In this document: positions 9,316 to 18,174 of the stretch, one piece after another
Layout of the letters: every line of letters starts with the position of its first letter
Numbering within the stretch: the stretch's first letter is position 1
NCBI RefSeq assembly: GCF_029603165.1
Contig: NZ_JAQSVC010000002.1
Location: 372,001 to 436,000, forward strand
Length of the DNA stretch: 64,000 nucleotides
Reading direction: 5' to 3'
Origin: Galbibacter pacificus
GTDB lineage: Bacteria; Bacteroidota; Bacteroidia; Flavobacteriales; Flavobacteriaceae
The notes under the pieces: generated by a model
Databases searched by the model: none
What the model saw: only the letters and a program-made list of their open reading frames with translations
Told to the model about the DNA's origin: nothing
Position numbers and translations under genes: made by a program

Positions 9316-9457
9316 ATTTCAAATAGATTCTTCCTATTTGAGCAACCAGCCACACAAATACACCTAGTATTGTGGCGTACAATCCAATTGGAATAAGAAC
9401 TTCAATCACCTTTTCGACATTTAAATATTTTCGGGGTAAAAGTATATAAACCCTCAT
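9314..9457 (-). CDS. Putative small membrane protein, 47 residues
   Basis: Minus-strand ATG at 9455-9457 to TAA at 9314-9316 encodes 47 residues. A basic/aromatic N-terminus (MRVYILLPRKYLNVEK) is followed by one clear membrane segment, VLIPIGLYATILGVFVWLVA (20-39), and a basic end, QIGRIYLK. The composition is what a real single-span protein would have, and its stop abuts the shared terminator. No Shine-Dalgarno sequence or homolog is known to me. A shorter start at the in-frame GTG (V17) is also possible. Confidence 0.5.
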   Translation of the reverse strand: MRVYILLPRKYLNVEKVIEVLIPIGLYATILGVFVWLVAQIGRIYLK

Positions 9458-9550
9458 AAATAATTGAAAAAAGTGACTACATCAATTTTGTGTAATACAA
9501 ATCTTACAAAAATAACAAAATGAAATACATTAGGTTTAGGGGAGAACGGG

Positions 9551-9682
9551 TTATTTATTACTTTTTTTAAGCATGAAAATACCAATCTCTTTGATCAACC
9601 ATATTACAATTCCTAAAACAGCAGCTAATTTTCCAATCAGAATTAAAAAATGTCCTGAATCCATGTCTATATAATTTATCAT
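9551..9682 (-). CDS. Putative small membrane protein, 37 or 43 residues
   Basis: Minus-strand frame ending at TAA 9551-9553. It starts either at ATG 9680-9682 (43 residues, MINYIDMDSG...) or at the internal ATG 9662-9664 (37 residues, MDSGHFLILIGKLAAVLG...). One hydrophobic helix spans about 20 residues (FLILIGKLAAVLGIVIWLIK), flanked by a basic tail, MLKKSNK. It sits between recQ and the other tiny ORF on the same strand, so the three could be transcribed from the recQ side. Function unknown. Confidence 0.5.
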   Translation of the reverse strand: MINYIDMDSGHFLILIGKLAAVLGIVIWLIKEIGIFMLKKSNK

Positions 9683-9764
9683 TGCAATACTATGATGATA
9701 AATATGTGGAAAGGTTGCTTAAGGGATTTACAATTATTTTTTATTTAGCAGCCAATACGGTTTA

Positions 9765-11873
9765 TTAAACGTTCTCTTTGTCTTTAAGTAGGGTTAGGCA
9801 AACACGGATGGTCCAATAATCTATGGCCTCCTCAAAATATTCGTAATATGGTTTTAGTTGCTCGGGATTTTTCAATACCTTTTTTGCTTTTTCTATGGCC
9901 TTGAGGTCTGCTTTATTGATGTATTTTATAAGATTTATATCTTTTCCCTGTTCGTATAGGGTAATAAGGTGCGAGTAAATGGTGGTTGTGCTTAACGACC
10001 TTTTTTGGGCAATTTCTTCTATAGAAAAGCCTTCTTGGTACAATTCAAGGGTTTTAAGGTGGGTATTTCCCTTTTTTTGCTCTTTTTTCTTTGTTTTCTC
10101 TTTATTGAAAGCTATTATTTCTTTAATAAACTGATATCCGTAATTTTCCAGTTTGCGTTTGCCAACCCCGCTAATTTGCATAAATTCTTCATCTGTAAGA
10201 GGGCGTTCTTTTTCAATTTCTTTTAAAGTGGCATCATTAAAAATTAAATAGGCAGGAATATCTTCTTCTCTTGCAATTTCCAACCGCAACTTCCGTAAAC
10301 GTTCAAACAAACTGTTTTTGGTAGTTTGATTGGTACTGGTTTCATTGCTGGCAGTAATTTTATCGGTAGGTTTTGTAAGCGCCACTTTTTGCGCTTCGAA
10401 TAATACTTTTTTGGCACTTGGGGTTAATTTTAGTGCATTGTGCTCATGGAATGCAATCTCAAGGTACCCAAGGTTTACCATTTGTACAATGTAATGTTGC
10501 CAGTCCCGCCATGAGATATTGTTGCCAATTCCATAGGTTTTAACGTGCTGGTAATCTTTTTCCAGCACATGTTGGTTATGCGAGCCCCTCAATACATCAA
10601 TTACAGGTCCGATGCTTTCCAGCTCCTTGAGGCGGGCAACGCACGACAATGCTTTTTGGGTAAGTATGGTTGCATCAAAAAATTGTGGCGGGTTTTTGCA
10701 TACATCGCAATTTCCGCAATCTTCCTCTAAAAATTCGCCAAAATAACTCAACAGGATTTTCCGGCGGCAGGAAAGGGCATCGGCATATTGTTTCATACGT
10801 TCCAGCTTGGCAAGCTGAACTTCTTGATTGCCACTGGTATTTGCAAAATTTTGCAACTGTACCACATCGGCATAACTATGAAAAAGAAGCGTTTTAGATG
10901 GAAGTCCATCCCTTCCGGCACGACCTATTTCTTGATAATAACCTTCTATATTTTTGGGCAGGTTGTAGTGTATTACCCAACGAACGTTCGATTTGTCAAT
11001 ACCCATGCCAAAGGCAATGGTGGCACAAACAATCGCTACGGTGTCATTAATAAAGCCTTCTTGAATTTTAGACCGTTGCGCATGTTGTAAGCCTGCATGG
11101 TATGCTTCGGCATTAAAGCCTGCTTTTTGTAGTTTATTGGCAATGGTTTCGGTGGTTTTTCTGCTAAGGCAATATATAATCCCGCTTTGGTTGGGCTTGG
11201 TTTTTATAAAATTCACAATTTGTTCCATCCGTTTGTTTCCCGGACGTACTTCTAAACTTAGGTTTTTCCGGTCGAAAGATGCCACAAACTTTTTTGCTTT
11301 CGGAATATTGAGCTGTTCTAAAATATCTTCACGCGTGGCCTTGTCGGCAGTGGCGGTCAAGGCTATAACGGGGGTAGAAGAGAAGCGGTTTTTTAAGTGC
11401 CCCAATTGTGTATATGCAGGCCTAAAATCGTGTCCCCATGCCGAGATGCAATGGGCTTCGTCTACGGCAAACAGCGAAACTTTTATCTTGTTAAAGATGT
11501 TTTCAAGTAGCGATAAGCTTTCTGGCGCAACATACAGCAACTTTATTTTATTAGTTTCTAATTGTGCATAAATATCGTGTTGCTCTTCGGGGGTCTGACT
11601 GCTATTGAAATAGCGGGCCGAAATACCGTTTATGTTCAGTCCGTCCACTTGATCTTTCATTAAGGCAATCAACGGGGAAATTACAATGGTTACCCCGTCC
11701 ATTAAAATAGCGGGAAGTTGATAACAAATGGATTTACCGCCACCGGTTGGCATAATTACCAGGCAATCTTCCCCTTTTAGAACAGTATTAATGATTTCTT
11801 TTTGAAGTGGCCTAAAAGTATCATAACCAAAAAAATCTTTTAACGATTTGTAAACAGTAGCTTCATTTGTCAT
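9765..11873 (-). CDS. recQ: ATP-dependent DNA helicase RecQ
   Basis: A 702-residue 3-to-5 prime helicase with the complete RecQ architecture. Walker A MPTGGGKS is at 41-48, the DEAH box at 138-141 with the RecQ-specific aromatic loop AWGHDFRP after it, and motif VI QEIGRAGRDG at 314-323. The RQC zinc site is Cys369, Cys386, Cys389 and Cys392. A winged helix follows, then an HRDC domain (DEEFMQISGVGKRKLENYG, about 560-580), and a final helix-turn-helix (GFSIEEIAQKRSLSTTTIYS, about 632-651) common in Bacteroidota and Firmicutes RecQ. The family acts on forks and recombination intermediates. No partner genes are adjacent. Confidence 0.96.
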   Translation of the reverse strand: MTNEATVYKSLKDFFGYDTFRPLQKEIINTVLKGEDCLVIMPTGGGKSICYQLPAILMDGVTIVISPLIALMKDQVDGLNINGISARYFNSSQTPEEQHDIYAQLETNKIKLLYVAPESLSLLENIFNKIKVSLFAVDEAHCISAWGHDFRPAYTQLGHLKNRFSSTPVIALTATADKATREDILEQLNIPKAKKFVASFDRKNLSLEVRPGNKRMEQIVNFIKTKPNQSGIIYCLSRKTTETIANKLQKAGFNAEAYHAGLQHAQRSKIQEGFINDTVAIVCATIAFGMGIDKSNVRWVIHYNLPKNIEGYYQEIGRAGRDGLPSKTLLFHSYADVVQLQNFANTSGNQEVQLAKLERMKQYADALSCRRKILLSYFGEFLEEDCGNCDVCKNPPQFFDATILTQKALSCVARLKELESIGPVIDVLRGSHNQHVLEKDYQHVKTYGIGNNISWRDWQHYIVQMVNLGYLEIAFHEHNALKLTPSAKKVLFEAQKVALTKPTDKITASNETSTNQTTKNSLFERLRKLRLEIAREEDIPAYLIFNDATLKEIEKERPLTDEEFMQISGVGKRKLENYGYQFIKEIIAFNKEKTKKKEQKKGNTHLKTLELYQEGFSIEEIAQKRSLSTTTIYSHLITLYEQGKDINLIKYINKADLKAIEKAKKVLKNPEQLKPYYEYFEEAIDYWTIRVCLTLLKDKENV

Positions 11874-11968
11874 AGGCTACAAAGAAAAGCAATACCGGAC
11901 AATCCTTAAAGTACGAATGCAAAAGAATTCCTTAAAAAGACTATTTGTAAGAATTAGAAAGCAATAAT

Positions 11969-12523
11969 TTAGTTACTTTTCTTAATCCATTCTTCTTTTA
12001 ATATTCCGTAGCAACAGGTATTACGTTTAAAACCATTGATTAAGTAAACATTTTTACGCAAAATGCCTTCTAGTTTTGCACCGAGTTTTTCAACTGCTTT
12101 TCTGGAACGAATGTTTCTTTCGTCTATCCTAAATTCCACCTTTTCAAAATTCATCTTAAAAAAGGCATAGTCCAGCATTAATTGCTTCATTGCCGTATTC
12201 AAGCCATTCCCGTGAAAGTCACGTCCAATCCATGTGGCACCAATGTGCAACACTTTATTTTCCCAGTCTATGTTCATGTAGCGGGTGCTTCCGGCATAGC
12301 GGTCCGTCCTTTTGTCAAGAATTATAAATGGAACGGCTTCGTTTTTTCTGGCAAGATCGATGGCGGTCTGTACATATTCAATAAGGGCCTGCAATGTGGA
12401 AATGTTTGAAGGGGAATATTGTAATAAATCTTTTTCTGAAGAAATGGCATATAAATTTTTGTAATTCTCCATGGTAAGCGGGGAAAGTTTTACAATTTCG
12501 TTTTCAAGGGTCGGTATATTCAT
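11969..12523 (-). CDS. GNAT-family N-acetyltransferase, RimJ/RimL-like
   Basis: A 184-residue acetyltransferase when started at ATG 12521-12523 (MNIPTLENEIVKLSPLTMEN). A longer frame reaches 12637 but would run through the divergent promoter and into the next gene, so the shorter start is preferred. The acetyl-CoA loop is the FHGNGLNTAMKQLML segment, and the family's RNIRSRKAVEKLGAKLEG block is present, as in RimJ/RimL-type enzymes that modify protein N-termini or small amines. Substrate unknown. It is divergent from the menaquinone thioesterase gene with only 37 bases between the start codons. Confidence 0.83.
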   Translation of the reverse strand: MNIPTLENEIVKLSPLTMENYKNLYAISSEKDLLQYSPSNISTLQALIEYVQTAIDLARKNEAVPFIILDKRTDRYAGSTRYMNIDWENKVLHIGATWIGRDFHGNGLNTAMKQLMLDYAFFKMNFEKVEFRIDERNIRSRKAVEKLGAKLEGILRKNVYLINGFKRNTCCYGILKEEWIKKSN

Positions 12524-12547
12524 TGCGGTTGTTGTATTTTTACGTTT

Positions 12548-12555
12548 CAAAAGTA
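12548..12555 (-). promoter_or_regulatory. Candidate -7 element for the GNAT gene
   Basis: Minus-strand TACTTTTG fits TAnnTTTG, 25 bases upstream of the GNAT ATG at 12523. It supports that start over the longer frame. Confidence 0.4.
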
Positions 12556-12560
12556 GAGAT

Positions 12561-12986
12561 ATGAATGCTGATAAAGAAAAAATTTTATCAATCATTACAG
12601 AGCGGTGCAAAAAGACGCTCATGGAAACGCTTAACATTGAGTATACCGAGCTTGGCGAAGACTATTTAATTGCCAAAATGCCGGTTACGCCCAAGGTTCA
12701 CCAACCAGATGGGGTGCTGCACGGAGGGGCAATGGTGGCATTGGCCGAAAGTGTTGGCAGTGCCGCATCGTACATTTTTTTAAATACTTCCGAGTTTTTT
12801 GTCAGGGGCATAGAAATTTCTGCAAATCATGTAAAAAGTATTCGCGAAGGCGAAGTTTTTGCCAAGGCAACAATTATTCATAAGGGAAGGACCACGCAGT
12901 TATGGGAAATCAAGATTACCGATAAAGACGGAAATCTGGTATCGGTTTCAAAACTTACCACCATTGCTTTACCAAAAGAAAAATAG
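12561..12986 (+). CDS. menI: Hotdog-fold acyl-CoA thioesterase, probable 1,4-dihydroxy-2-naphthoyl-CoA thioesterase
   Basis: A 141-residue protein from ATG 12561. An upstream in-frame start at 12471 would overlap the divergent gene and is rejected. The central HQPDGVLHGGAMVALAESVG (47-66) is the PaaI/YdiI-type hotdog signature with the catalytic acidic residue (Glu) in the helix. Position two bases ahead of the isochorismate synthase gene and one gene from menD makes hydrolysis of DHNA-CoA, a late step of menaquinone synthesis, the most likely job. The sequence alone would also fit a phenylacetate-type thioesterase, so the menI symbol leans on context. Confidence 0.75.
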   Translation: MNADKEKILSIITERCKKTLMETLNIEYTELGEDYLIAKMPVTPKVHQPDGVLHGGAMVALAESVGSAASYIFLNTSEFFVRGIEISANHVKSIREGEVFAKATIIHKGRTTQLWEIKITDKDGNLVSVSKLTTIALPKEK

Positions 12987-12988
12987 AG

Positions 12989-14065
12989 ATGAAGTTAGCT
13001 TCCGAAGCATTTTTTGATAAAATAAAAAAGCAACATAAAGAGCAAAAGCCATTTGTAATATATAATAAGCCAAACATTAATAAAATAAGCGGGTTATTGC
13101 AATTAACCAATGATGTATTTTATACTGAAAAATACACAAAGGAGGGGTTTGTTTTTGTACCTTTTAGCAATAGCGAAAAAAGCATACTTATTCCAAGGGA
13201 AAATTCCCAAGCGATGGAATGCGGGCATAATTTCTCCAATGAGGAACAACAATTGGACGGTGTTTTGTTGAAGAAAGAAAGTTTAAAAGAAAAAAAACAC
13301 ATGGCTCTGGTAGAAAATGCAGTTTCCACCATTAAGCAAACGGCCTTGCAAAAGGTGGTTTTATCGCGTACCAAAGAAATAGAACTCCCTACTTTTAATT
13401 TTATTTTGGTTTTTAAAAAGCTTGTGCAAAAATATCCAAATGCTTTTTGTTATGTTTGGTATCATCCCGAAATAGGGCTCTGGCTTGGCGCCACACCCGA
13501 GGTACTATTGGTTGCTGAAGACAGGGCGTTTAAAACCATGGCATTGGCAGGTACTCAAAAATATAATGGGAAAATGGACGTTGAGTGGGGTGATAAGGAA
13601 AAAACAGAACAGGAGCTGGTTACTGAATCTATTCTTGAAAATTTGAAAAAAATCTGTCCTAAAATAGAAGTATCCGAAGTAAAAACGATAAAAGCGGGGC
13701 CATTGCTGCATTTAAAAACAGATATACGTGGCAAAGCCAATACCGGTAATATTGGGGATATTGTTGCTTGTTTGCACCCAACGCCGGCCGTTTGCGGACT
13801 CCCAACCGAGTTGGCAAAAGATTTTATTTTGAAGGAAGAAGGCTACAACAGGGCTTATTATACGGGGTTTTTAGGAGAACTGAATTTTAAAGAAGATACC
13901 AAAAAAATAACATCCCTTTTTGTAAACTTAAGGTGCATGCAATATACAGAAGGGAAATTAATTATATATGTTGGCGGGGGGATTACCAAAGACTCTGATG
14001 CTCAATTGGAATGGCTGGAAACCGAAAATAAATCCCGGACTATGCTCGACGCCTTGTTGAAATAA
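12989..14065 (+). CDS. menF: Isochorismate synthase (chorismate-binding family)
   Basis: A 358-residue chorismate-utilising enzyme that isomerises chorismate to isochorismate, the committed step towards menaquinone. The C-terminal half has the family core: QKVVLSRTKEIELP, then a WYHPEIGLWLGATPEVLL strand pair, AGTQ, the Mg-site EQELVTESI segment, and HPTPAVCGLP with YTGFLGELN near the end. The N-terminal third is poorly conserved, as usual. It starts two bases after the thioesterase stop and is followed by menD. EntC-type siderophore synthases share the fold, but no siderophore genes are near. Confidence 0.88.
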   Translation: MKLASEAFFDKIKKQHKEQKPFVIYNKPNINKISGLLQLTNDVFYTEKYTKEGFVFVPFSNSEKSILIPRENSQAMECGHNFSNEEQQLDGVLLKKESLKEKKHMALVENAVSTIKQTALQKVVLSRTKEIELPTFNFILVFKKLVQKYPNAFCYVWYHPEIGLWLGATPEVLLVAEDRAFKTMALAGTQKYNGKMDVEWGDKEKTEQELVTESILENLKKICPKIEVSEVKTIKAGPLLHLKTDIRGKANTGNIGDIVACLHPTPAVCGLPTELAKDFILKEEGYNRAYYTGFLGELNFKEDTKKITSLFVNLRCMQYTEGKLIIYVGGGITKDSDAQLEWLETENKSRTMLDALLK

Positions 14066-14100
14066 ATCCTTCTTTTTAATGCGGAGCACACATAATTGAG

Positions 14101-14108
14101 TATTTTTG
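14101..14108 (+). promoter_or_regulatory. Candidate internal -7 element upstream of menD
   Basis: TATTTTTG fits TAnnTTTG in the 72-bp gap before menD, 29 bases upstream of its ATG. menD may therefore also be transcribed independently of the two upstream genes. Confidence 0.4.
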
Positions 14109-14137
14109 TGTATATAAAATCACCTTAGTTTATTTTA

Positions 14138-15910
14138 ATGAAGTATTCTAGCATACCTTTAGCACAGACCGTTTCGGCCTTGTGCAAAGCCAAAGGAATT
14201 GAACATATCATTATTTCTCCGGGCAGTAGAAACGCCCCGCTTACCATAAGTTTTACAGAGGACCCATATTTTAAAACATACAGTATTGTAGATGAAAGAA
14301 GCGCCGCTTTTTTTGCACTGGGAATCGCCCAGCAACTAAAAAAACCGACTGCGGTGTTGTGCACATCGGGCTCTGCATTGTTGAATTATTATCCGGCAAT
14401 TTCCGAAGCGTTTTATAGCGATATTCCGTTGGTGGTATTATCGGCCGACAGGCCTTCTTACAAAATAGATATTGGCGACGGGCAAACCATCCGTCAAGAC
14501 AATGTATACGAAAGGCATATTTTGTATTCAGCAAATTTAAAACAGGATTTACGTGAAGAAGATATGGCAATTTCTGGCGATGGGAAGAACAAACCTTTAA
14601 TGGAGGCACAGATTGGCCCTGTTAAACTTCAGCAGGCAATACAAAAAGAAAACGAAGAAGAAATCAACAAGGCGTTGAATATTGCTTTTGAAGAAAGTGG
14701 GCCGGTCCATTTAAATATTCCTTTTGAAGAGCCTTTGTACCATAAAACCGGGACGCAGTTTGTGTTTCCAGAAAATAATATGCCCAAAATAAAAAGGGAA
14801 AAACTTTCTGCTGAAGTTTTAAATCCTTACGTAGACATATGGAACAAAGCACAAAGGAAAATGATTTTGGTTGGTGTAAATGCGCCAGATTGTGTCGAGA
14901 AAGTATTTTTGGAGCAATTGGCCCAAGATCCATCGGTATTGGTATTTACCGAAACTACGTCCAATTTACACCACTCCAATTTTTTCCCCAACATAGACAA
15001 AATTATAGCTCCAATTGAAAAACTGGAAAATGCCCATGAGTTCTTCAGGGAATTGCAACCGGAAGTGCTGCTTACTTTTGGCGGGATGGTAGTTTCAAAA
15101 AAAATAAAGGCCTTTCTTAGAAAGTATCGGCCAAAGCACCATTGGCATATCGATGCAAAAAAGGCATACAATACATATTACTGTTTGGAAAGGCATTTTA
15201 AGACCACCCCAAATTTATTTTTTCAGGATTTTTTAAAGGAAGTAACACCTGTTAAAAGCGACTTTCAGACCAAATGGTTAAAAATAAAGGCAAAAAGGAG
15301 CAATGCCCACAAAGAATATATTACACAGATACCATTTTCTGATTTTAAGGTATACGAACGCGTGTTAAAAACCATTCCAGAAAATTACCAACTTCAATTA
15401 AGCAACAGTTCTACCATTCGTTATGCGCAATTATTTCAGCTTCACGAGAAGTTGCAGGTATTCTGTAACCGTGGCACCAGCGGAATTGACGGAAGTTCGA
15501 GCACGGCGGTCGGGGCAGCTTCAGCAACAAACAACCCAACCATATTGATTACCGGGGACTTAAGCTTTTTTTACGATTCTAATGCACTTTGGAACAATTA
15601 TATAAGGCCAGACTTTAGAATAATTGTTATAAATAATGGGGGTGGGGGCATTTTTAGGATTCTGCCAGGCGATAAAAATTCAGAAAATTTTGATAATTAT
15701 TTTGAAACCACGCACAATCTAAATGCAAAAGGACTTTGCAGTACATATGGATTTGAATATAAGTCTGTTGACTGCGAAACCGATTTGGAATCCAGTATAA
15801 AGCACTTATATAAAAAATCGTCTAAGCCATGTTTGTTGGAAATTTTTACCCCAAGGAAAATGAATGATGAAATTTTACTCAATTATTTTACTTTTTTGAG
15901 CAAAAATTAA
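14138..15910 (+). CDS. menD: 2-succinyl-5-enolpyruvyl-6-hydroxy-3-cyclohexene-1-carboxylate synthase
   Basis: A 590-residue thiamine-diphosphate enzyme that joins isochorismate and 2-oxoglutarate, the step after isochorismate synthase. ISPGSRNAPLTISF near residue 28 and VDERSAAFFALGIAQ near 52 (with the Glu that activates ThDP) form the PYR domain. A central domain follows. The PP domain has RGTSGIDGSSSTAVGAA near 446, GDLSFFYDSNALWNN near 473, and the glycine-rich NNGGGGIFRILPG loop. Length and motif order are typical. It is in one direction with the thioesterase and isochorismate synthase genes, probably a menaquinone operon; menB, menC and menE are outside the window. Confidence 0.96.
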   Translation: MKYSSIPLAQTVSALCKAKGIEHIIISPGSRNAPLTISFTEDPYFKTYSIVDERSAAFFALGIAQQLKKPTAVLCTSGSALLNYYPAISEAFYSDIPLVVLSADRPSYKIDIGDGQTIRQDNVYERHILYSANLKQDLREEDMAISGDGKNKPLMEAQIGPVKLQQAIQKENEEEINKALNIAFEESGPVHLNIPFEEPLYHKTGTQFVFPENNMPKIKREKLSAEVLNPYVDIWNKAQRKMILVGVNAPDCVEKVFLEQLAQDPSVLVFTETTSNLHHSNFFPNIDKIIAPIEKLENAHEFFRELQPEVLLTFGGMVVSKKIKAFLRKYRPKHHWHIDAKKAYNTYYCLERHFKTTPNLFFQDFLKEVTPVKSDFQTKWLKIKAKRSNAHKEYITQIPFSDFKVYERVLKTIPENYQLQLSNSSTIRYAQLFQLHEKLQVFCNRGTSGIDGSSSTAVGAASATNNPTILITGDLSFFYDSNALWNNYIRPDFRIIVINNGGGGIFRILPGDKNSENFDNYFETTHNLNAKGLCSTYGFEYKSVDCETDLESSIKHLYKKSSKPCLLEIFTPRKMNDEILLNYFTFLSKN

Positions 15911-15949
15911 TATTTTTAAGCATCATTAATTATATAAAAAAATTAAATC

Positions 15950-16288
15950 ATGAGTAAAAGAGACGAATTAGTTGCTAAATATGCCGCGGACCTAAAAGAA
16001 AAATGTGGTGTAACCGCAGATAAAGATTTGCTTACCAAAGTAGTCGTGGGCTTGGGTCCTGCTGTTTATAATGATGATGCTTCCACGGTTTCGGGAACCG
16101 ACCCAAAAGAAGTTGAAACGGTTAAAAATAATTTTTTGATCAAGAAACTGGGCCTTTCAGAATCCGATGGTCTTGATAAGGCAATTGATGCCGTCTTGGA
16201 AAAATATGGAAAATCCAACAGAAATAAATACAGGGCTGTTGTGTATTATTTATTGGTAAAACATTTCAAAAAAGAATCGGTTTATTAG
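15950..16288 (+). CDS. DUF2853 family protein
   Basis: A 112-residue soluble, mostly helical, charged protein beginning MSKRDELVAKYAADLKEKCG. It has the family features I know for DUF2853: a KVVVGLGPAVYNDDASTVSG turn in the middle, then EVETVKNNFLIKKLGL, and a C-terminal helical part ending NKYRAVVYYLLVKHFKKE. No catalytic motif is visible. It follows menD by 39 bases on the same strand and is closed by a terminator at 16379, so it may be the last gene of that transcript. Function unknown. Confidence 0.82.
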   Translation: MSKRDELVAKYAADLKEKCGVTADKDLLTKVVVGLGPAVYNDDASTVSGTDPKEVETVKNNFLIKKLGLSESDGLDKAIDAVLEKYGKSNRNKYRAVVYYLLVKHFKKESVY

Positions 16289-16377
16289 GCCATTAATGGT
16301 TTTACATTCGTGTTGTCATTTAAAATCACCCGAGCAAAAAACTGTTTTAATTGATTGATTTTAAGTGATATAGTTCC

Positions 16378-16405
16378 TAAAGGCATTTTTTTAATGCCTT
16401 TTTTT
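16378..16405 (+). terminator. Rho-independent terminator
   Basis: AAAGGCATT-TTTTT-AATGCCTTT hairpin followed by a T run, 90 bases downstream of the DUF2853 stop, closing the menaquinone-side transcript. Confidence 0.8.
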
Positions 16406-16507
16406 GTTTGTCAAAGTCAACAATGGGGCATATGTATTCTTAACCCGATCAGAAAAGCCCGCTTGAATGTTATTAATTTTTCTGGATCGCGCCAACAGAA
16501 TATTTTG

Positions 16508-16515
16508 TAGGTTTG
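16508..16515 (+). promoter_or_regulatory. Candidate -7 element
   Basis: TAGGTTTG fits TAnnTTTG, 52 bases upstream of the lipoprotein ATG at 16568. The -33 box is not convincing. Confidence 0.35.
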
Positions 16516-16567
16516 TTTTATAGCCTGAGTCCTATAATATGTCCAATCTAAATACCCTTTATTTAAA

Positions 16568-17320
16568 ATGAAAAAAGTAGCACTGTTAACCGCGATTATA
16601 GTTTTGTGCATTGCCAATGTTTCCTGTAGTAGAAAAGAAGATGCCTCGGCAATTATAAATAGGTCTATTGAAGCTTCGGGAATGAACAAATTGGACAATA
16701 AGAAAATTTCTTTTGTGTTTAGGGGCAAAACATATAAATCCTTTAGGAGCAACGGTAGGTTTGAATTGGAAAGAATTACTAAGGATTCCCTGACCATAAC
16801 AGATATTCTAACCAATAACGGTTTTACAAGGCTGGTAAATGGGGATAAAATACAGTTAGCAGACACGACCGCCAGTAAATATGAAAACAGTGTAAATTCG
16901 GTGCATTATTTTGCATACCTTCCTTACGGGCTTAACGGCAAGGCTGTAAATAAGGAGTTATTGCCTTCGGTAGAAATAAAAGGGGTTGCTTATTATAAAA
17001 TCAAGGTATGGTTCGACCAAGAGGGCGGCGGAAAAGATTATGAGGATAAATTTGTGTATTGGATCAACAAAGAGAATTTCAAGGTAGATTATTTAGCATA
17101 CTCATATCACGTAAACGAAGGCGGAATGCGGTTCAGGGAAGCGTATAACCGTAGAAACGTAAACGGGATCGATTTTGTAGATTACAACAATTTCAAGCCA
17201 AAATCAGCAAAAGCAAGCCTCTTCCAGCTCGATAGCCTTTTTCAGGCGGGTGGACTGGAATTATTGTCTAAGATAGCATTAAAGGATGTAAAAGTAGAAA
17301 ACGCTCCAAACGTTAATTAA
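16568..17320 (+). CDS. Predicted outer-membrane or periplasmic lipoprotein, DUF6503-like
   Basis: A 250-residue protein with a short hydrophobic leader ending in the lipobox NVSC (Cys20), so it should be lipid-anchored. The mature part begins with IINRSIEASGMNKLDNKKI and continues as a beta-rich fold with many aromatic strands (VSFVFRGKTYKSF, AYLPYGLNGKAVNKELLPSV, KVWFDQEGGG, FVYWINKENFKVDYLAYSY). This resembles a family of flavobacterial lipoproteins I know as DUF6503; the name is from memory. A LolA/LolB-like lipid-carrier fold is a plausible alternative. Its 3-prime end overlaps the convergent phosphatase gene by 8 bases. Confidence 0.7.
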   Translation: MKKVALLTAIIVLCIANVSCSRKEDASAIINRSIEASGMNKLDNKKISFVFRGKTYKSFRSNGRFELERITKDSLTITDILTNNGFTRLVNGDKIQLADTTASKYENSVNSVHYFAYLPYGLNGKAVNKELLPSVEIKGVAYYKIKVWFDQEGGGKDYEDKFVYWINKENFKVDYLAYSYHVNEGGMRFREAYNRRNVNGIDFVDYNNFKPKSAKASLFQLDSLFQAGGLELLSKIALKDVKVENAPNVN

Positions 17321-17819
17321 TGGTCAGTAGATTAACCGAAACTACCATTTTGCCTTCAAGGGTAACTATATAAAGGTTTCCGTTATTGGTATCTTCAATG
17401 TCCGTATAAGTTTCTTTCCCGATCAGCTTGTTTACAAGTTTTGGTACCGTATTGCTATGGCCCACAACCAGCACATGGTGCAAGCCTTGCGTATAAATTT
17501 TTTCAATATCCAGATTTTCGGGCGGGTAAGTGGTAATTGACAGGCCATTCTTGCTTGCTGTTGGTGTTGCCGTTTGCTTTGTTCTTGTGTAATTGGTTGA
17601 ATAAACCGCATCAAAAGGAACGTTTTTTAGTATCTCGCTCCATTTTTCTGCCCTCTCCAACCCTTTCTTGGTCAGTGCCGGGTTTTCTTCATCGGGATTT
17701 TCCCTGTTTTTTTCAGCGTGTCTTATAAAATATAATGTTGTAGTTTCTGCAAGTTTATCTTCATTGGCATTTTTGCAACCAAAGTTTAACACGCACAGCA
17801 ATAATAATATGTATTTCAT
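17313..17819 (-). CDS. Histidine phosphatase (phosphoglycerate-mutase superfamily) lipoprotein
   Basis: A 168-residue protein with leader MKYILLLLCVLNFGC; Cys15 is the predicted lipidated residue. The histidine phosphatase fold is marked by FIRHAEKN (catalytic RH at 33-34), a conserved YSTNYTRTKQTA helix near 73, and the second catalytic His121 in VVGHSNTVP. The size is that of SixA-like short members. Substrate unknown; it would act outside the cytoplasm. Its stop codon lies within the last codons of the convergent lipoprotein gene, an 8-base tail-to-tail overlap. Confidence 0.85.
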   Translation of the reverse strand: MKYILLLLCVLNFGCKNANEDKLAETTTLYFIRHAEKNRENPDEENPALTKKGLERAEKWSEILKNVPFDAVYSTNYTRTKQTATPTASKNGLSITTYPPENLDIEKIYTQGLHHVLVVGHSNTVPKLVNKLIGKETYTDIEDTNNGNLYIVTLEGKMVVSVNLLTIN

Positions 17820-18174
17820 CCATCTAAATTTTGGATAAAGATATGTTAAACCATCAAATTATGATAAATGTCATGTTTTTAGCTTCACATAAGGCGTAAT
17901 TTTGCCAAGTTTTATATTTCACATTAAAAATGCTGTTTAATTCATTCAAAATAAGGAGTTTATAAGGTTTCTTTTATGTTTTTATAATTCATCTCATTTT
18001 ATGAAACTAAAAAATAACTATGCGTTTCATCGAAAAAATAGGTTTTTAAACGAGTATTATTTTTTATTTAATATATTTGATATATGCAAAATGAACCAAA
18101 ATAGAGTTTTTTACATTTTGAATTTTGCATAGAATAGGTTTTAAGAATCGCCCAATATTTTAAAATCGAGCACT
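17820..18174. other. 355-bp AT-rich spacer with a paired 10-bp inverted repeat
   Basis: No plausible ORF. It contains TATATTTG (18072-18079, a TAnnTTTG match) and the perfect inverted repeat TATGCAAAAT (18083-18092) / ATTTTGCATA (18122-18131), both just ahead of the secreted Ig-repeat gene. The inverted repeat could be an operator, or the 5-prime leader could fold there. Confidence 0.45.

Noticed and set aside
11137-11571. 144-codon plus-strand ORF within recQ
   Set aside because: It is the complement of a conserved helicase frame with no independent evidence.
12524-12637. Longer N-terminus of the GNAT protein starting near 12637
   Set aside because: It would overlap the start of the divergent thioesterase and span the candidate promoter; the family begins at the later Met.
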